A stretch of DNA of 64,000 bases from Paragonimus westermani (Eukaryota; Platyhelminthes; Trematoda; Plagiorchiida; Troglotrematidae), in assembly GCA_008508345.1 (NCBI GenBank), contig QNGE01003836.1:1-64000 (forward strand), read 5' to 3'. The notes beneath the pieces were generated by a model. That model did no database searches. It was not told the origin of the DNA and was given only the letters and a program-made list of their open reading frames with translations. How positions within the stretch are numbered: the stretch's first letter is position 1; every line of letters starts with the position of its first letter. A program made the position numbers and the translations under genes. This document shows positions 1-11,762 of the stretch, piece after piece.

Positions 1-1084
1 TCAATGGAGTTAGGATTGCGACTAACCAGCGTGCCAATTTATTGTAAAATCTGTTGTCCAGCGGGTCGAATCTGAATGATAGACCACCAATTAAGCATCG
101 ATGAAGGAATACTTCCACAAGAGAGTAGATATTAGTCAAACATGATCATTGACAATGTTTGATACTTTAACCTCACTATAGCTCATTTCCGGAAGTGAGC
201 CTTCATGAAAAATAACGACACTTATCTGTACTTGCATTAATCACACATGCGAACACACGTTTCTACATATGCATTAGTTTGCCAATGGCCGATATTCTTT
301 GGCTGGGTCAGTCTGAAACGGGATGTATATTTTCCAAATCGGTCAGGAATCGGTAGCGAGTGATGTTGCTGTTCACTTTTTCGTCAATCACAACTTTTGG
401 GCTGCAAAAGTTTCAACGTTGGAGATGCTGAAAACCTCATGACAATATAATGTAAGGCTAACGTTTTAAGCATTGTGACTGACCGCGTTTGCACGTTTGC
501 TCACCGGTATTTAATTGAATATATAAGAAACTGTGTCTGAATTCAAGGACTGGAGATGTCGCGACTATTACGGTGTACAAAAAAGCCGAAAGCATTAATC
601 ACACGGTGTCCGTTTCAGAATGACGAAACTTAAATGCTGTTGAACAAAAATTACACGGCATTTGTCTGGTATGCATATATTATAGACATCGCAGTGTCAA
701 GTAATTATTGTTGACGTCTGTTAGCGAATGTGGAAAACTGATTACATATTCGATCAATCCAATTATTTAATGGGCACCTCTCAGTCTTTCTGAACTATTC
801 AAACATCTGCCTGACAAAACCAGAATGTAGTTGGATAGTTGGCCAAATAAAATTGATCACCATTTGTAAGTTTTACACATGTGATGAATTGATCTAAAAA
901 ACCTCTCTGAGATACTGCCATATTCCAAATCAGCCCATAAAATCACTTATTCGACCGTAGAACTACCTCCAAGTATGACGTCCCTAGCTGTGCTCATGTT
1001 TTGTCGTGGAGATGACACAATACTTCGGAAGTTTATCGCAAGGCAACATGGAGGGGGTAGCATACAAACGGTAGTTGTTTTGTA
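1..1084. other. No gene recognised
   Basis: AT-rich DNA with no open frame of note and no repeat I recognise. The last 150 bases may hold more of the PLE relic that becomes readable from 1085: a Gly-Asp-Asp triplet is encoded near 1012. Its distance to the thumb region is too short for an undeleted element. Confidence 0.5.
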
Positions 1085-1714
1085 CAAACAGGACAAAAAA
1101 CCAATCTCGTTCGACGTCTGCTAAGCAGAGCTATACAAATAAACGGGAACAACATCGATGAACAGTTGAGAGAGTTTATTTTCAATACATCGATGGAAAA
1201 TAGCCACCCGAAACAGTTTACTCAAGAAAATGTATTAGTAAACACGAGGGAGGACAAACCACAAGCTGCAGATAGCCTGTTTATATTATCTCGCTAAATG
1301 TGATACATAGTGTTTAACTGTGGCAAATAATAACGCACACCTTGCTATTCAACTAAGCCCCCAGTTTATTTCCTACCGGGTTTGGCAGATATATTGTCTG
1401 TTCACAATATCTGTTTTCTCTGTTCGCCGTTTCGTCTATTCCTCTAGAATATGCTATATAAGACGCACAACATGCCGGCTATCCAAACGCGCTTAGCAAT
1501 GTAAACCTAAGTGTCTAATTCGAGAATCGAGAAAGCCCCGTTCATCTGCGATTGTCGCGCATCTGGTCTAGTCAGTCCGACCAATTCTTTCAAGCCGATC
1601 TATCAAATATATGACTTACTACCGAGGGAAGACAATCGTCGTACACTGTCACTCGAAGAAGTCCTTGACATTTACTTATACCCACCACCACTTTGCAGCC
1701 AAAGAAACGGATAA
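1085..1714 (+). pseudogene. Penelope-like element relic: RT thumb to GIY-YIG endonuclease C-terminus
   Basis: PLEs encode a reverse transcriptase (RT) fused to a GIY-YIG endonuclease. From 1088 one frame reads KTNLVRRLLSRA then IDEQL, matching the K-x-N-L-V-x-x-L-L-x-R-A and acidic E-L pattern after the RT palm. From about 1425 another frame reads FVYSSRICYIRRTTCRLSKR, with the spacing of V-Y-x-x-x-C-x-C-x-x-x-Y-I-G-R-T-x-R-x-L-S. It is followed at 1548 by SAIVAHLV (normally a HL-x-x-S-G-H box) and, in a third frame, SFKPIYQI. The order and distances of these four blocks agree with a PLE 3' half. In-frame stops at 1295, in the endonuclease, and after HLV, plus a frameshift near 1570, show it is dead. 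The YIG glycine is replaced by Arg. The RT palm is not visible upstream, so the copy is probably 5'-truncated. Confidence 0.72.
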
Positions 1715-4700
1715 TTGTGGCACTGAACACTCCAGATCCATGCATGCATATGCAAGATAGAATGATTGCATAGATGTGACGCTTCTCCCGCAAACCTCGC
1801 ACAACTCACGTGACCAGCGCTGTGTAACTAAGTCTGACGAATCAAACCAGACAGGCATAAATGATTGACATCTCTCGTTCCAATGATACACTACCCGTCA
1901 CTCACAACCACTTCATGCGTTGCGTATAAACTGATGGGGAAACATAGAAAGCGAGCTTGTTTTTGGTAAACTAACCGAGCGTATTTCAGATAATGAAAAT
2001 GATTCCGAATAAATTGCGGTCGTGTGTTTTACCAACCAGTTTGTTTTAGAGTTCTCATTTCAGCGGTGTGCACTAAGTACCTTGCGAAACGTCGGTAGAG
2101 ATATAGTATATTATACTGCCTAGTAGAGGTTTCGACAGAGATATCGATTTCAAACTCAACGTATTTTACCTCACACAGTGAAGAATTTATATCTGATCAG
2201 TAGTATGGCCTGTTTACCGCAAGTTTTCATCAGTCCGTGAAATTCATCAAGTGTGAGTATGTTTATTCATTACTCTTGCCAGTATAACAAAGATAGTTTT
2301 CGTTGGTTTGAATGACAGATTATAGCGTCAGTCAACACGCACGAACTAAATACAAGTCATTAAAACTTCGTGAAATCTAACTGATGGAATGCACTCGATC
2401 TATATGATGATTGTCATGACTATGAAGGGCCGCTGTCTTTCAGGTACTCACTTTTAGTACACTGAGTTAAAATGTAATTTAGGCTAAACTATTTAGAACT
2501 GAAAGGTGTGACACACGGAATGGATTTCCTATGGTGCGTATTTCTCTCTCGCCTGATTCTGTTTATTGCGAAACACTTAGTTCTTTGTTGGGAAGTTAGT
2601 GATTTCGCAACTCTGTGTAAGATACTAATGTTTAAATTGGCAGCCTGGCAGAAAAATAATGTTAACCTGACGGGAACGGTGATTAGTCGGTTTTCAATCT
2701 ATCAAGAGGGCCGTTTCGGGTATGTATGAGAGCAGATTCCATATCTTGAGAATATTCAGTGAAGAGGCCAGGAGAATTTTCACGTGAGGAGTTGTGCAGT
2801 TTGTCTCTCCCCATGAAAAATACTCGAAAACACCCAGCAAATGCCGGTGGATGCTGTTACTGATGAACCGCCTCTTATTGTTCTTCGTAGGGAAACTGAC
2901 ACGGACTGGTAAAATGAAATAATTCACTCAACCTATGTTAACTGTTTGAAGAAAGGTTACCTTTTATCTTTGCCAATATATGGTGGACACTGCTTATTCG
3001 GTAGTGGGTTGAGCTATGAATTTACGTTGAGGTCTAAAAACCAGATCAAAATCACAGATCAGTTTTGTCTCATTGAGGAATGGTGACTGAGTCGTCACTA
3101 CGTTCATTAGCAATCAACAGTTCGGCATCCATATCAATCAAAATGCTTGCATCTACCAGTTTTCATGTTCTATCAGTTTTGTTCAAATTGCGTAAGAACT
3201 GCGAACCTGATTGTAAAACCCAAATTGTCAGTGGTTTTCTGTTGGTAACAAACCGCTTGGAGCCATTGTAATTGTATTCACACTGCTTTGTTAGAAACTA
3301 ATATTAAAATTCCGTTAATCGACTCTTATACTTTAAGCGAAAAGACTGTTCAACAATGCCCTTCCCAAATTTTAACACTTGACGGACGTCAGGTTTTATT
3401 CACAGATTGTGGCTGGATTCCTTTGGGTGTTTCAGCAATTCCCAAGTGTTTCGTTGTGTGGAATGAAACATGCAGTAAATTGTCACAGACGTACGGATTT
3501 GTAATTCATTAGATGTGCGAAACTTGTTCACAAATAAAAACACGGTCGATAACAGCACAAGCCCATCAGTTAAACTAGCATGGAAAAAATACTTTTGTGT
3601 TGTGATCAGCTGGCTCATCTTCTCTCCAGCTTAGTGCGCGATTGTTCAACAGATGCCACAAAAGTCGACGGCAGTTGTTTTTATGTAGGATAAAGCTTCA
3701 TGAGAATAACACTGAAAAAACACAATGGGCAGAAACTGCCTATCATTCATCTCGACAACAAAATTAATCGCTGTTGGATGTTCGTTCATTCATATGCTAC
3801 TCACAGCAGACAGTCACGCGAAGGAGGCTGATCAATGTTTTGATCCAATTTTTCATTCCTCAGGAGAGTATAATAAAAATCAGATCAGTAATTCACTGTT
3901 TATCTGCTGGTAAATATGTTATATTATAGTGGAACAGAATGGTTAGTGATACGATCCATGTTACTCAAATGATTGGGACTCATAAATCCAACAGTACCAG
4001 ACCTTAATTATAATCAATCCTAGCGTGGAATTCGCCTCACTTTCTTGGCATTGCTTAAATCAAAGTGACCAAGAACGAAGGCTAGAGTTGGCTAATTCAG
4101 ATTTTACTTTCTTGCTTAACTTATCTAACTCATCTAAAAATGTGAAATCTGTGCAGAAATTTTAGTCAAGCAAGTGACTAAATACAGATAAACAGGATAG
4201 TTGCCTAATGTAGTCAAATAGACATTAATGCTATGGGCGGATGCAATCAAGAGTTTCCTGTTTCGTGCGAAACTTCACTAGTGCGTAATGAACTTGAAAA
4301 AAACATCGAATGTCTCACATTAACGATGTTAACAGACATGAATGATATTACGTTATGGGTGACTGTATTTTTCGAAAAAATGTGTACATAATAGGTAAGT
4401 ATTTTTACGTCTCCCACTCTCTGTTAACTGTGAAATACCTTCCTATCGTCGACTGACTTTGTGCAAAACGTCAGTCAACCGGTCTGTTACAGTAATGTAT
4501 GTATACCGGTTTTCGGCCAGACGGAATTAACTGACATCAAAACAAACTGTCTTCTATTTGTCTTCTTTTCTGTTGTCAGCAAATCTTACGTGAATATTCC
4601 CCAGCCTATAGTAATCTCAATGACTTAACCACCACATCGGCTGAATTGTTGATTCATTGGAGATTATTCATAAGGAGAACATCTTGTAGTTATTCCACCA

Positions 4701-6389
4701 ACCAAACTCTTGCATACTGGATGTTTATGAGAATGCTGTACATTATGTTTGCTACCTACGGACTTCTACCTTTTAAACAGGTTACACATTCATTATGACA
4801 AGAGGAATTATTGTATAAATGGTACAAATAAGCAGATAACGATAAGTGTGGTTGAAGGGCAACAGCATGATATGCATGATTCAGTGATCGACTTCGTCTG
4901 AGCAGTAGACAGCCATTCTTAAAAATGCTTCACAGACGTGCCTAAAACTGTAGTGGCAACGGTTACACACTGAGAATAGTTAAAAATTCGTTACTCTACT
5001 TGAAATCTCATTTGTTTAAGTGTCTGCTGAGAATTATACTGAATACTAGATACGAAAGCGTCGCACTAGTGTTGACCGGAGTCGACACTATCGCAAGCCA
5101 AAAGCTTTACATTCTGGAAAGTGAATTGTCACGCTTTGTATACCGTGCCAATCACCTGAACGAACACAACGTTGATTTCATGAAAAAACTGATTGTCACT
5201 TTGAGGTATGCTCAAACGGTAGGAGAAATAACTTAAATTCCAACTTAGTTCCATTGAATAGACCATGCTCAGCATCGTTCCGTGGTCCTAAACCAGTGCT
5301 GTTTTTATCTTCAACAGAATTGCCTATGAGTCTTCTCAGCCTATTCTATCCCTTTTTCTATGTCCACAATGTCGGCCGATTTGTCCATGTAAATTACTGA
5401 AAACCCATTAGTTATTCAAAACTTTTCATAAAACTTACTGACGATGGCCACTACGAACAGTTGGGTAAACCTTACTTCCAAACGTTTGTTGTATTCGGGT
5501 ATCTAAGGTGAACACCTAGAAAAGGTACTCCTAGGTAAGCAGTGCGACAGCTGTGAGCAATTGTGGGTGACGTTCAGTCCATTTGAATACCAAAAACCCC
5601 TACTAGTCATCATAGTCTAGTTTGTAATGGGTTGCGCCGGAGACAATCGCGCTGAATGCCTCCAGAAGACGAACCAAAGCTTGGCTTCTTATTGATCTAC
5701 CTATGTGGAATTTGGCTGAGGTAACCCAAGTAGTATTTGTAATCTTTCCATTTATATTCCACCACTACTCCAGGTTTGGATCATAATCCACAGTCACTGT
5801 GTGACTTCGGTCAATGTGGTGAATCTTCAATACAAAGTCATTAAAAAGTTCTCAGCATTTTTCTATTGATTCGCGCAATCAGCTTATAGAAAGCGATGCG
5901 AAACACCTTGATGATACAGAGTCAATGATTTAATCTAACGGACTAAGCTCGTGTATAATTTCCAGGAAACAAGTGCCACTCAAAATGGCCTCGGACTACT
6001 TGTTCTAGTTAGCAATCTATCCTGCAAACAAATCCGTCATTTTGTCGTTTGCGTCAGAACGTATGGAGTCTAAAGCGGACACAACTGAATGATAGAGAGT
6101 TACACATTTCATCATGATTAGTGCTCAGGGTTCGCTTACTTTTTGAGAGCATTTTAACAACAATCCTACTTTGCTAACCACGTCACGTTAATGACGTTTT
6201 CACCAGAGGTTGCTTTCACAGGTCACTGCGAACGTGCCTAGATTTGAGTGTCCGTGGTTTCCCACTGAAACTCTGAACTTCGAAGTTCCACTCGAAAGTG
6301 TGAGTAGCAATCGTCATTGCATAGAATTAACAGGAAGTGATCGAATTCTACGGATGTAATCTTCTCGAAACGTGGAACCTAGTTGGCAG
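1715..6389. other. Long stretch without a recognisable gene
   Basis: Several chance-length open frames (60-78 codons) at 2508-2729, 2694-2927, 3288-3512 and 5000-5236 show no family motif. The frame through 4943-5203 is the most protein-like and ends at a splice-donor-like GAG|GTATGC; it is discussed as a finding. No repeats, tRNA or known mobile element seen. Confidence 0.45.
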
Positions 6390-6865
6390 CTGAATGCCAC
6401 GGGTTTGTGTGGACATGATAGGCTAAAATATGATATTAGTAACCTTAGGTCACCCCAGGAATGATGCATATCAACATTGGGTCATCACTAAACAAGATCG
6501 TGCCTTACAATCCATGTGCAACAGTTGTGCTTGTTTTCTGGATGCAGGCGTGCATTAATATCACTCTGCTGCATTCCGAATCCCACGTGGTTTATTGATA
6601 ATTACCGAGTGGCCGTAAACTGCTTTCACCTAGACATAGTTCATTCCGTCATATTTTAAGTTCACATTGTGCTTTCAATATGCTTATATTAGCGAGGGTT
6701 ATTTTTCAATAAAAGGTGCCTTACAGATTTTCAACAGACAGAATAGTCTGTGCAGTAAGACACAGACAGTTTCGCGTCATTCACATTCTCAAAGACTACT
6801 TGACAACTGTTTGCATGTTTTACTTTCATGTGTTCTTATTGTTCAGGCAACGACGGACGAATTGG
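6390..6865 (+). pseudogene. Probable PLE RT palm-thumb relic
   Basis: A frame near 6402 encodes FVWT, where RT motif C (F/Y-V-D-D) would be expected. About 40 residues on, NSCACFLDAGV (from 6510) resembles the N-x-x-L-P-F-L-D-V box that follows it in PLEs. The frame from 6667 then reads IKGALQIFNRQNSLCSK, comparable with the K-R-x-L-x-K-x-L-F-N-R-A-x-x-I-C-S thumb block. Order is right; the stretch between the FLD-like and thumb-like blocks is about 20 residues longer than usual and contains three stops. No endonuclease is readable downstream. Call rests on three short blocks, so chance is not excluded. Confidence 0.42.
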
Positions 6866-8554
6866 AACTAGACAGAATTTATTGATCATTGTGGTTTTTT
6901 CTTATATACCGTCTAGTAGGAAATGTTTTTGAAGACAAACTATGAAATAAAACAAGTTGCCGTGACCGTTTCAGCACCAGAGAAGTAGTATTCCTCTACC
7001 AGAGGGTTAACAACCTGATACAACCGGATGTATCCTGTAGCGAGTTCCGTCTGCTGCGGTTAATACTGAACTTCGTTTTCATACGGTGTTCGCGGATGTT
7101 CCAGTTGTTGTATATTTACAAAAAAACGAACTTTTAGTCACTGACCTCCACTCTATTTTGAACACGTTAACAGAAGAATGTTCCACATTTACAGGCCGTC
7201 ATTTCACATATGCCCACTTTAATACAGTAGATATTCCGATGTCATGTGGGATGCGTTATCTATAAGACAATCACTGGTAGACAGTAAAACATGTCTGGTG
7301 ATTAGTAACTGAATATTAAACTCAACAGGACTGCACAGTCCGAATATTATTCACAGGAAAGTATTGCTGAACACTTGCATTTACTAATGTGCATGTGTCG
7401 AAACATTTTAGATAACGTTGCCTTGTACACTACTACACTACATCTGAATGTCACATGAATCATCTTTTCAGTAGATCTCTGGTAGTGACATCCATGGGGC
7501 TGTAGGTTCAACACGATGATCACCAAGCTTCGACCTAAAATGTGCATCAGATAACCCGAATTTCATATCCGTCGGAGCCAATCTTCTGATTCTATACGGA
7601 CTACTCACCTCCCGGACGAACAACTCTGTATCACGAAATCATGGTGACTGTTTTGATAAGGGGACAAGAAAAGGTGAGTTATGAATGTAACTACAAAAGA
7701 ACAGTAATTTTTATCTCATATACAACAAAATTCGAGATTTCGCGTTATCAAAGCATATAGTCAACGCTTAAGAAAAAACTAATTTCTGCAGTAAAAGGAA
7801 TCGGGATCAAGTCACTTCACAAAAGTTCACCTGGCAAGATCTTCTAAAGTCCTGCTATTATGTTAACCGTTCTACTAGTTAGCAAGAACCGAGGGTGTTC
7901 AATAAAAGACGTATATGTGCCTTTTCGTCAGTAAACAGACGGATCATTTCGAAGCATTAAGTTGAGCTTATTTGTCAAAAACACATTAACCACTCCTTTG
8001 TAGAAAAAACAACGCATTTTCTTACCAATATTTTTTCACTATACTGGAGCCACAAATCCATCCATCTTTCAGAGAAAACAGTCGTGAGTTTGATGAATCA
8101 CAGATGAATTTATAATCAGGTCAACATTAATTACGATAAGGAAGTCAACGACCGTCGAGTATTTTGAGGATAATTCCGTCAGAATATGTTATGTTTCATA
8201 CTGTTAATCAATCCACATTAATTATTATAAGTCGTAACATTGCAAAGACATTTGTCAAAAATTTGCGTTAAGAGAGTTAGCGAAATGTGATGTGAAAGTG
8301 ACATTGACTAAACCGTAAGACTATATTGCCCCATAATTTACAGGAAAGAACTGGTGATGTATACTAATAACTACTGCTACAACATTACAAATAAACCAAC
8401 AATGGTTGGACACGAATTATGGTTTATTTCGAAAATCCATGATCGTAACTAGTACATTGGACTCTTGCCATGTTCGTTACATTGTGCATAAAACACAAAA
8501 GTGAAACCGAAGCCAAGTTTTATGACGTGGTGTGCCTACTGTTGAACATTGTGT
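6866..8554. other. No gene recognised
   Basis: AT-rich. One minus-strand 66-codon frame (7347-7547) has no recognisable motif. No repeat or RNA gene seen. Confidence 0.5.
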
Positions 8555-8870
8555 CATTGAGGAGTGTTTTATTTTAAATTCGGTATAATAGATATCAGCA
8601 ACCGTTCGGCCAAAATTGTTGCTATGAAAATTGCCATATTACTCGCCAGTCAGATGGACCAATCTACAGTTAGTTCTGTAGAAACAAGTTTGCCACAGGG
8701 GTCCGTGTCAGAGCATACTTCAGCCATCTGGAGTTTGTGTCAGTAGACGACCCATTCTACAGGGCCATCAAAAATGTGTTCTTCAATTACAAATGTTCAC
8801 ATATGTTTTCTTACGAATGTGTGCTAGTTGTGACTCTGGTAGACTAAACTAATGTGTGCGTCACCCTGAA
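8555..8870 (+). pseudogene. Possible PLE RT fragment (motifs B and C)
   Basis: The 60-codon frame from 8564 contains KIVAMKIAILLASQM, comparable with the PLE motif D-G-V-A-M-G-S-P-L-G-P-L-L-A. About 40 residues later another frame reads FVSVDDPF near 8738, at the expected spacing for the catalytic Y-V-D-D-T-F. The glycines and proline of motif B are lost and a stop at 8744 breaks the frame. Only two landmarks are visible, so this is a lead rather than a firm call. Confidence 0.36.
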
Positions 8871-11660
8871 TCACTGTAAACCAAATTCATACATTGGTCT
8901 GTGTGATTAATAGAGAGATTGTTGGAAACTTGCTACTTGTAGAAAAGCAAACGGTAGAATATGTAGCATTAAGCAATCTCAGTTGCATTAAGAAAGAGAA
9001 AACGAATGACGCTTCATCAACAGCACAATCACTGTCATCACTTAAGAAGACGTAAAACATGCGCAACGTGTAAACATTACAGAAATGAGGACAGACACAA
9101 ACAAGACGTGTAAAAACACACTAGTCACTAAGTACTCAGAACCATGGCAGTAAGGTGGTTTGCCTGCACCGCTTCTGTGCCCACACCGGTGCGGAGAACT
9201 GTTTTTTGGTTTTCGAATGTACACAATGTACTTCTCACAAAGAAAAGCACAAGTTATACAACAGTTAGGGTTTACGAGGAGAAAAGCCCACCTCTGAAAT
9301 CCTTATCTACAAACTCGGTCCACAAATTCAGAGTAAATGCTCAGGATATCATCTCGTCATTGTTGACCTGATAGCCAACCTGACTTTTGATAAGCGGTGT
9401 TGAGTGAAAGCAAAGCGTATTGTTTAAAGGCAAAATGACGACCCGGGCAAACTCATACATTATAGTTATAGGAAATAAATTTTCATGGCTTTGCACCTCA
9501 AGTAAAAACCGTGCTTTATTTTGTGTGGTTGTGAACCACATTTTTATAGCTGCATTTCCTTGGATTGATGAATCTGTAAGACACTGTGCACATAGGTTTT
9601 GCTTAAACTTTGAATACATCTCACGATACTTCAACAATAAATGATATGGCACGCAATTGTTTAGAAATTGTTGTCAACGACGCAATAAAGATTGTGTTGC
9701 TTTAATACTTTGTTCGGAAATATCCGGTGGAATCAGTGAAAGAGAAAATATCAGAAAGACACTGTTTTCTGTTTGATGAGCATATCGTGAATTTGATAAA
9801 TTGGGAAGCTTATGTCTGCAAAAACTAAACTCGATACAAAGACAGTATTTTGTAGCGGTTAAACGTAACCTCCGTCGCATTTGTAATGATCGTTTACGGT
9901 TTTTTCCCAAGTTCTCTTCATAATTTACACAAAGGCGTTCTCTTTCATTAAGTGACGGTTACGTATTGTCCTTAGTCATTACGTGTACACGTATCAAGTT
10001 GTCAGTAGTTCGTATACCACTAAACAGGTGCACTTTATCAAAAAATACGGATTTGTGACTAGTTATGAAAAGCTATCTTCCTTTCAGGATTTCCTATTAG
10101 TGACTATCTTATGGTAAGTGAAAAGATGTTCCCCCTAGATGAATGAAGAAAGTTTACATCGTTTTATGGTTAGTCTACGTACTGTCCAGATTGTACGTTA
10201 TGCGTCTCAACAGTGCACACAAAACATGGATATACTGGTTCCTTTTAATCCACACAGCTGAAACAGAGCATTCCTTGGTATATTTTGCTAATGTGACAAG
10301 ATTAGCACTGTTTTAAGATCATAGTTACAGTCTTACGCACAGATTCTGTCTTACGCATTTAATCACTCAAAAATATTGCAGATTCGCACTGTTTCTTGAC
10401 ATACCACACACAAAGTAAACAGTGGAAATGCTCAACAACTGTTGAGGGGGGTGGTCGAGGCCGGTTGTTTGAGAATATCTTGCGGTATGGAGTGAACATA
10501 CAATAACTGGTGTGTTGGTTCGTAACTGTGTTCTAGAATGAAACGTTAATTCTGTGCGCAGACCTTATAAAGTCGGCTACCAAGGCAAAAAAACACAAAG
10601 GCGTATACGGTTTATGTAGCTGCGCCGCATCCATTGGAAGGTCGTATCGTTAAATGACTAGCACATTTGTCACACTATTCCTTGGTAACTCCTTAATTTT
10701 AAACTGGGAGGTCCTTATGCCCTTCCTCAAATGTTATGTGTTCCTACCTCACGTATTCTTATACAGGTATTTGTCACTAAATCAAATTTCACGTAAATTC
10801 CATTAGTATAATCATATGTTACTTAAACACTGATTTTCGACTGAAGTGATTTAAAGGGACGCCATGTGGCCAGCTTTGTGTCGCGTGAGTTTGGAGAACG
10901 TAAAGTTCTAGCGAGTAAATACAGTTAACGTTCATTCTTCCGTTTATTAAATAAGTACAGGGCATTCGCTTCAGTAATTATAGTCATCCTTTAACACCGC
11001 ACGGAGGCAGATATAAATCATACTAGAATGAAAAACAGCACGTATCCATGAAGAGGAGTGTTGTGGAACTCTGTTTTAAAATTAATCTTACAGCACAATG
11101 TTATTGTTATAAATGTAAAGAGTAGCAACAATAACCAATGCATATCACAATTAAATTTCATTACAGTCCACATCCGAATACATGAGATTTCCCCAAAACT
11201 AACAAAGAGAACTCGCAGTTTTCCTTGCCAGCATAATGAAAACGTTCATGTCGACAACCCGTTCACCAGAATACATAAAACTGTATTGAAGTTATGCTAC
11301 AACCTTAACTTCCTCATTACGGCAACATTAATTGATGTGCTGTCATGTATAGTTATGTAAACTGGTTACTTCATGTAAAACGAAAACTCCTCAGCTACAT
11401 AGATGCGCAATTAATTGCCGACATGGTCACGAAACGCGAACATTAGTTTGATAAGAAGTTGATGAGAATTCCCTCTGGCAATGTCGGATGGATATACAGT
11501 TTCATTTTATCCTATGAATTTTAAGATAGGTACATAAGGAAATGAATAAGTATACTTTTTGTGTAAATAGGGTATATTTTAGTTGTAAGATATCCGCACC
11601 AAATTTAGTTTGGGCGTCGTGTTCAACATGTTACTGATAAACAGATTGGGAATAACACAA
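8871..11660. other. No gene recognised; small palindrome
   Basis: Overlapping open frames on both strands at 9341-9652 and 9674-9910 look like chance shadows without family motifs. The 100-codon frame at 11058-11360 is Asn/Ile-rich and unrecognised. At 10431-10446 there is a perfect 6-bp hairpin (CTCAAC/GTTGAG) followed by a G-rich run. Confidence 0.45.
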
Positions 11661-11762
11661 CGTTTCGAGCAAGTTGTAATACTCTACGTTTCAACCACCT
11701 CGGGTGGCCTTCCTCAGGAGTGTTGTAATCGAATCGTAGAGTATTACAACTTGCTCGTAACA
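11661..11762 (-). repeat. Inverted repeat enclosing a hammerhead-ribozyme-like core (PLE terminal-repeat type)
   Basis: Arms at 11667-11688 and 11735-11756 are perfect 22-bp reverse complements (one further C-G pair outside, then three more pairs beyond a mismatch). On the minus strand the 46-nt spacer contains CTGAGGA (11717-11711), a hairpin GGCCACC-CGA-GGTGGTT (seven pairs, two of them G-U) and GAAAC (11692-11688). This is the layout of a hammerhead ribozyme: CUGAUGA, stem II, GAAA, with the long arms as stem III. Hammerheads are known in PLE terminal repeats. Two core bases depart from consensus: CUGAUGA is CUGAGGA, and the expected N-U-H cleavage triplet after the 5' arm reads GAT. Cleavage is therefore unlikely. 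No PLE coding block is attached. Confidence 0.6.

Noticed and set aside
8670..8746. L-P-Q-G-S-V as LINE RT motif V-P-Q-G-S-V
   Set aside because: No LINE Y-A-D-D at the required distance; the neighbouring V-A-M block fits a PLE better.
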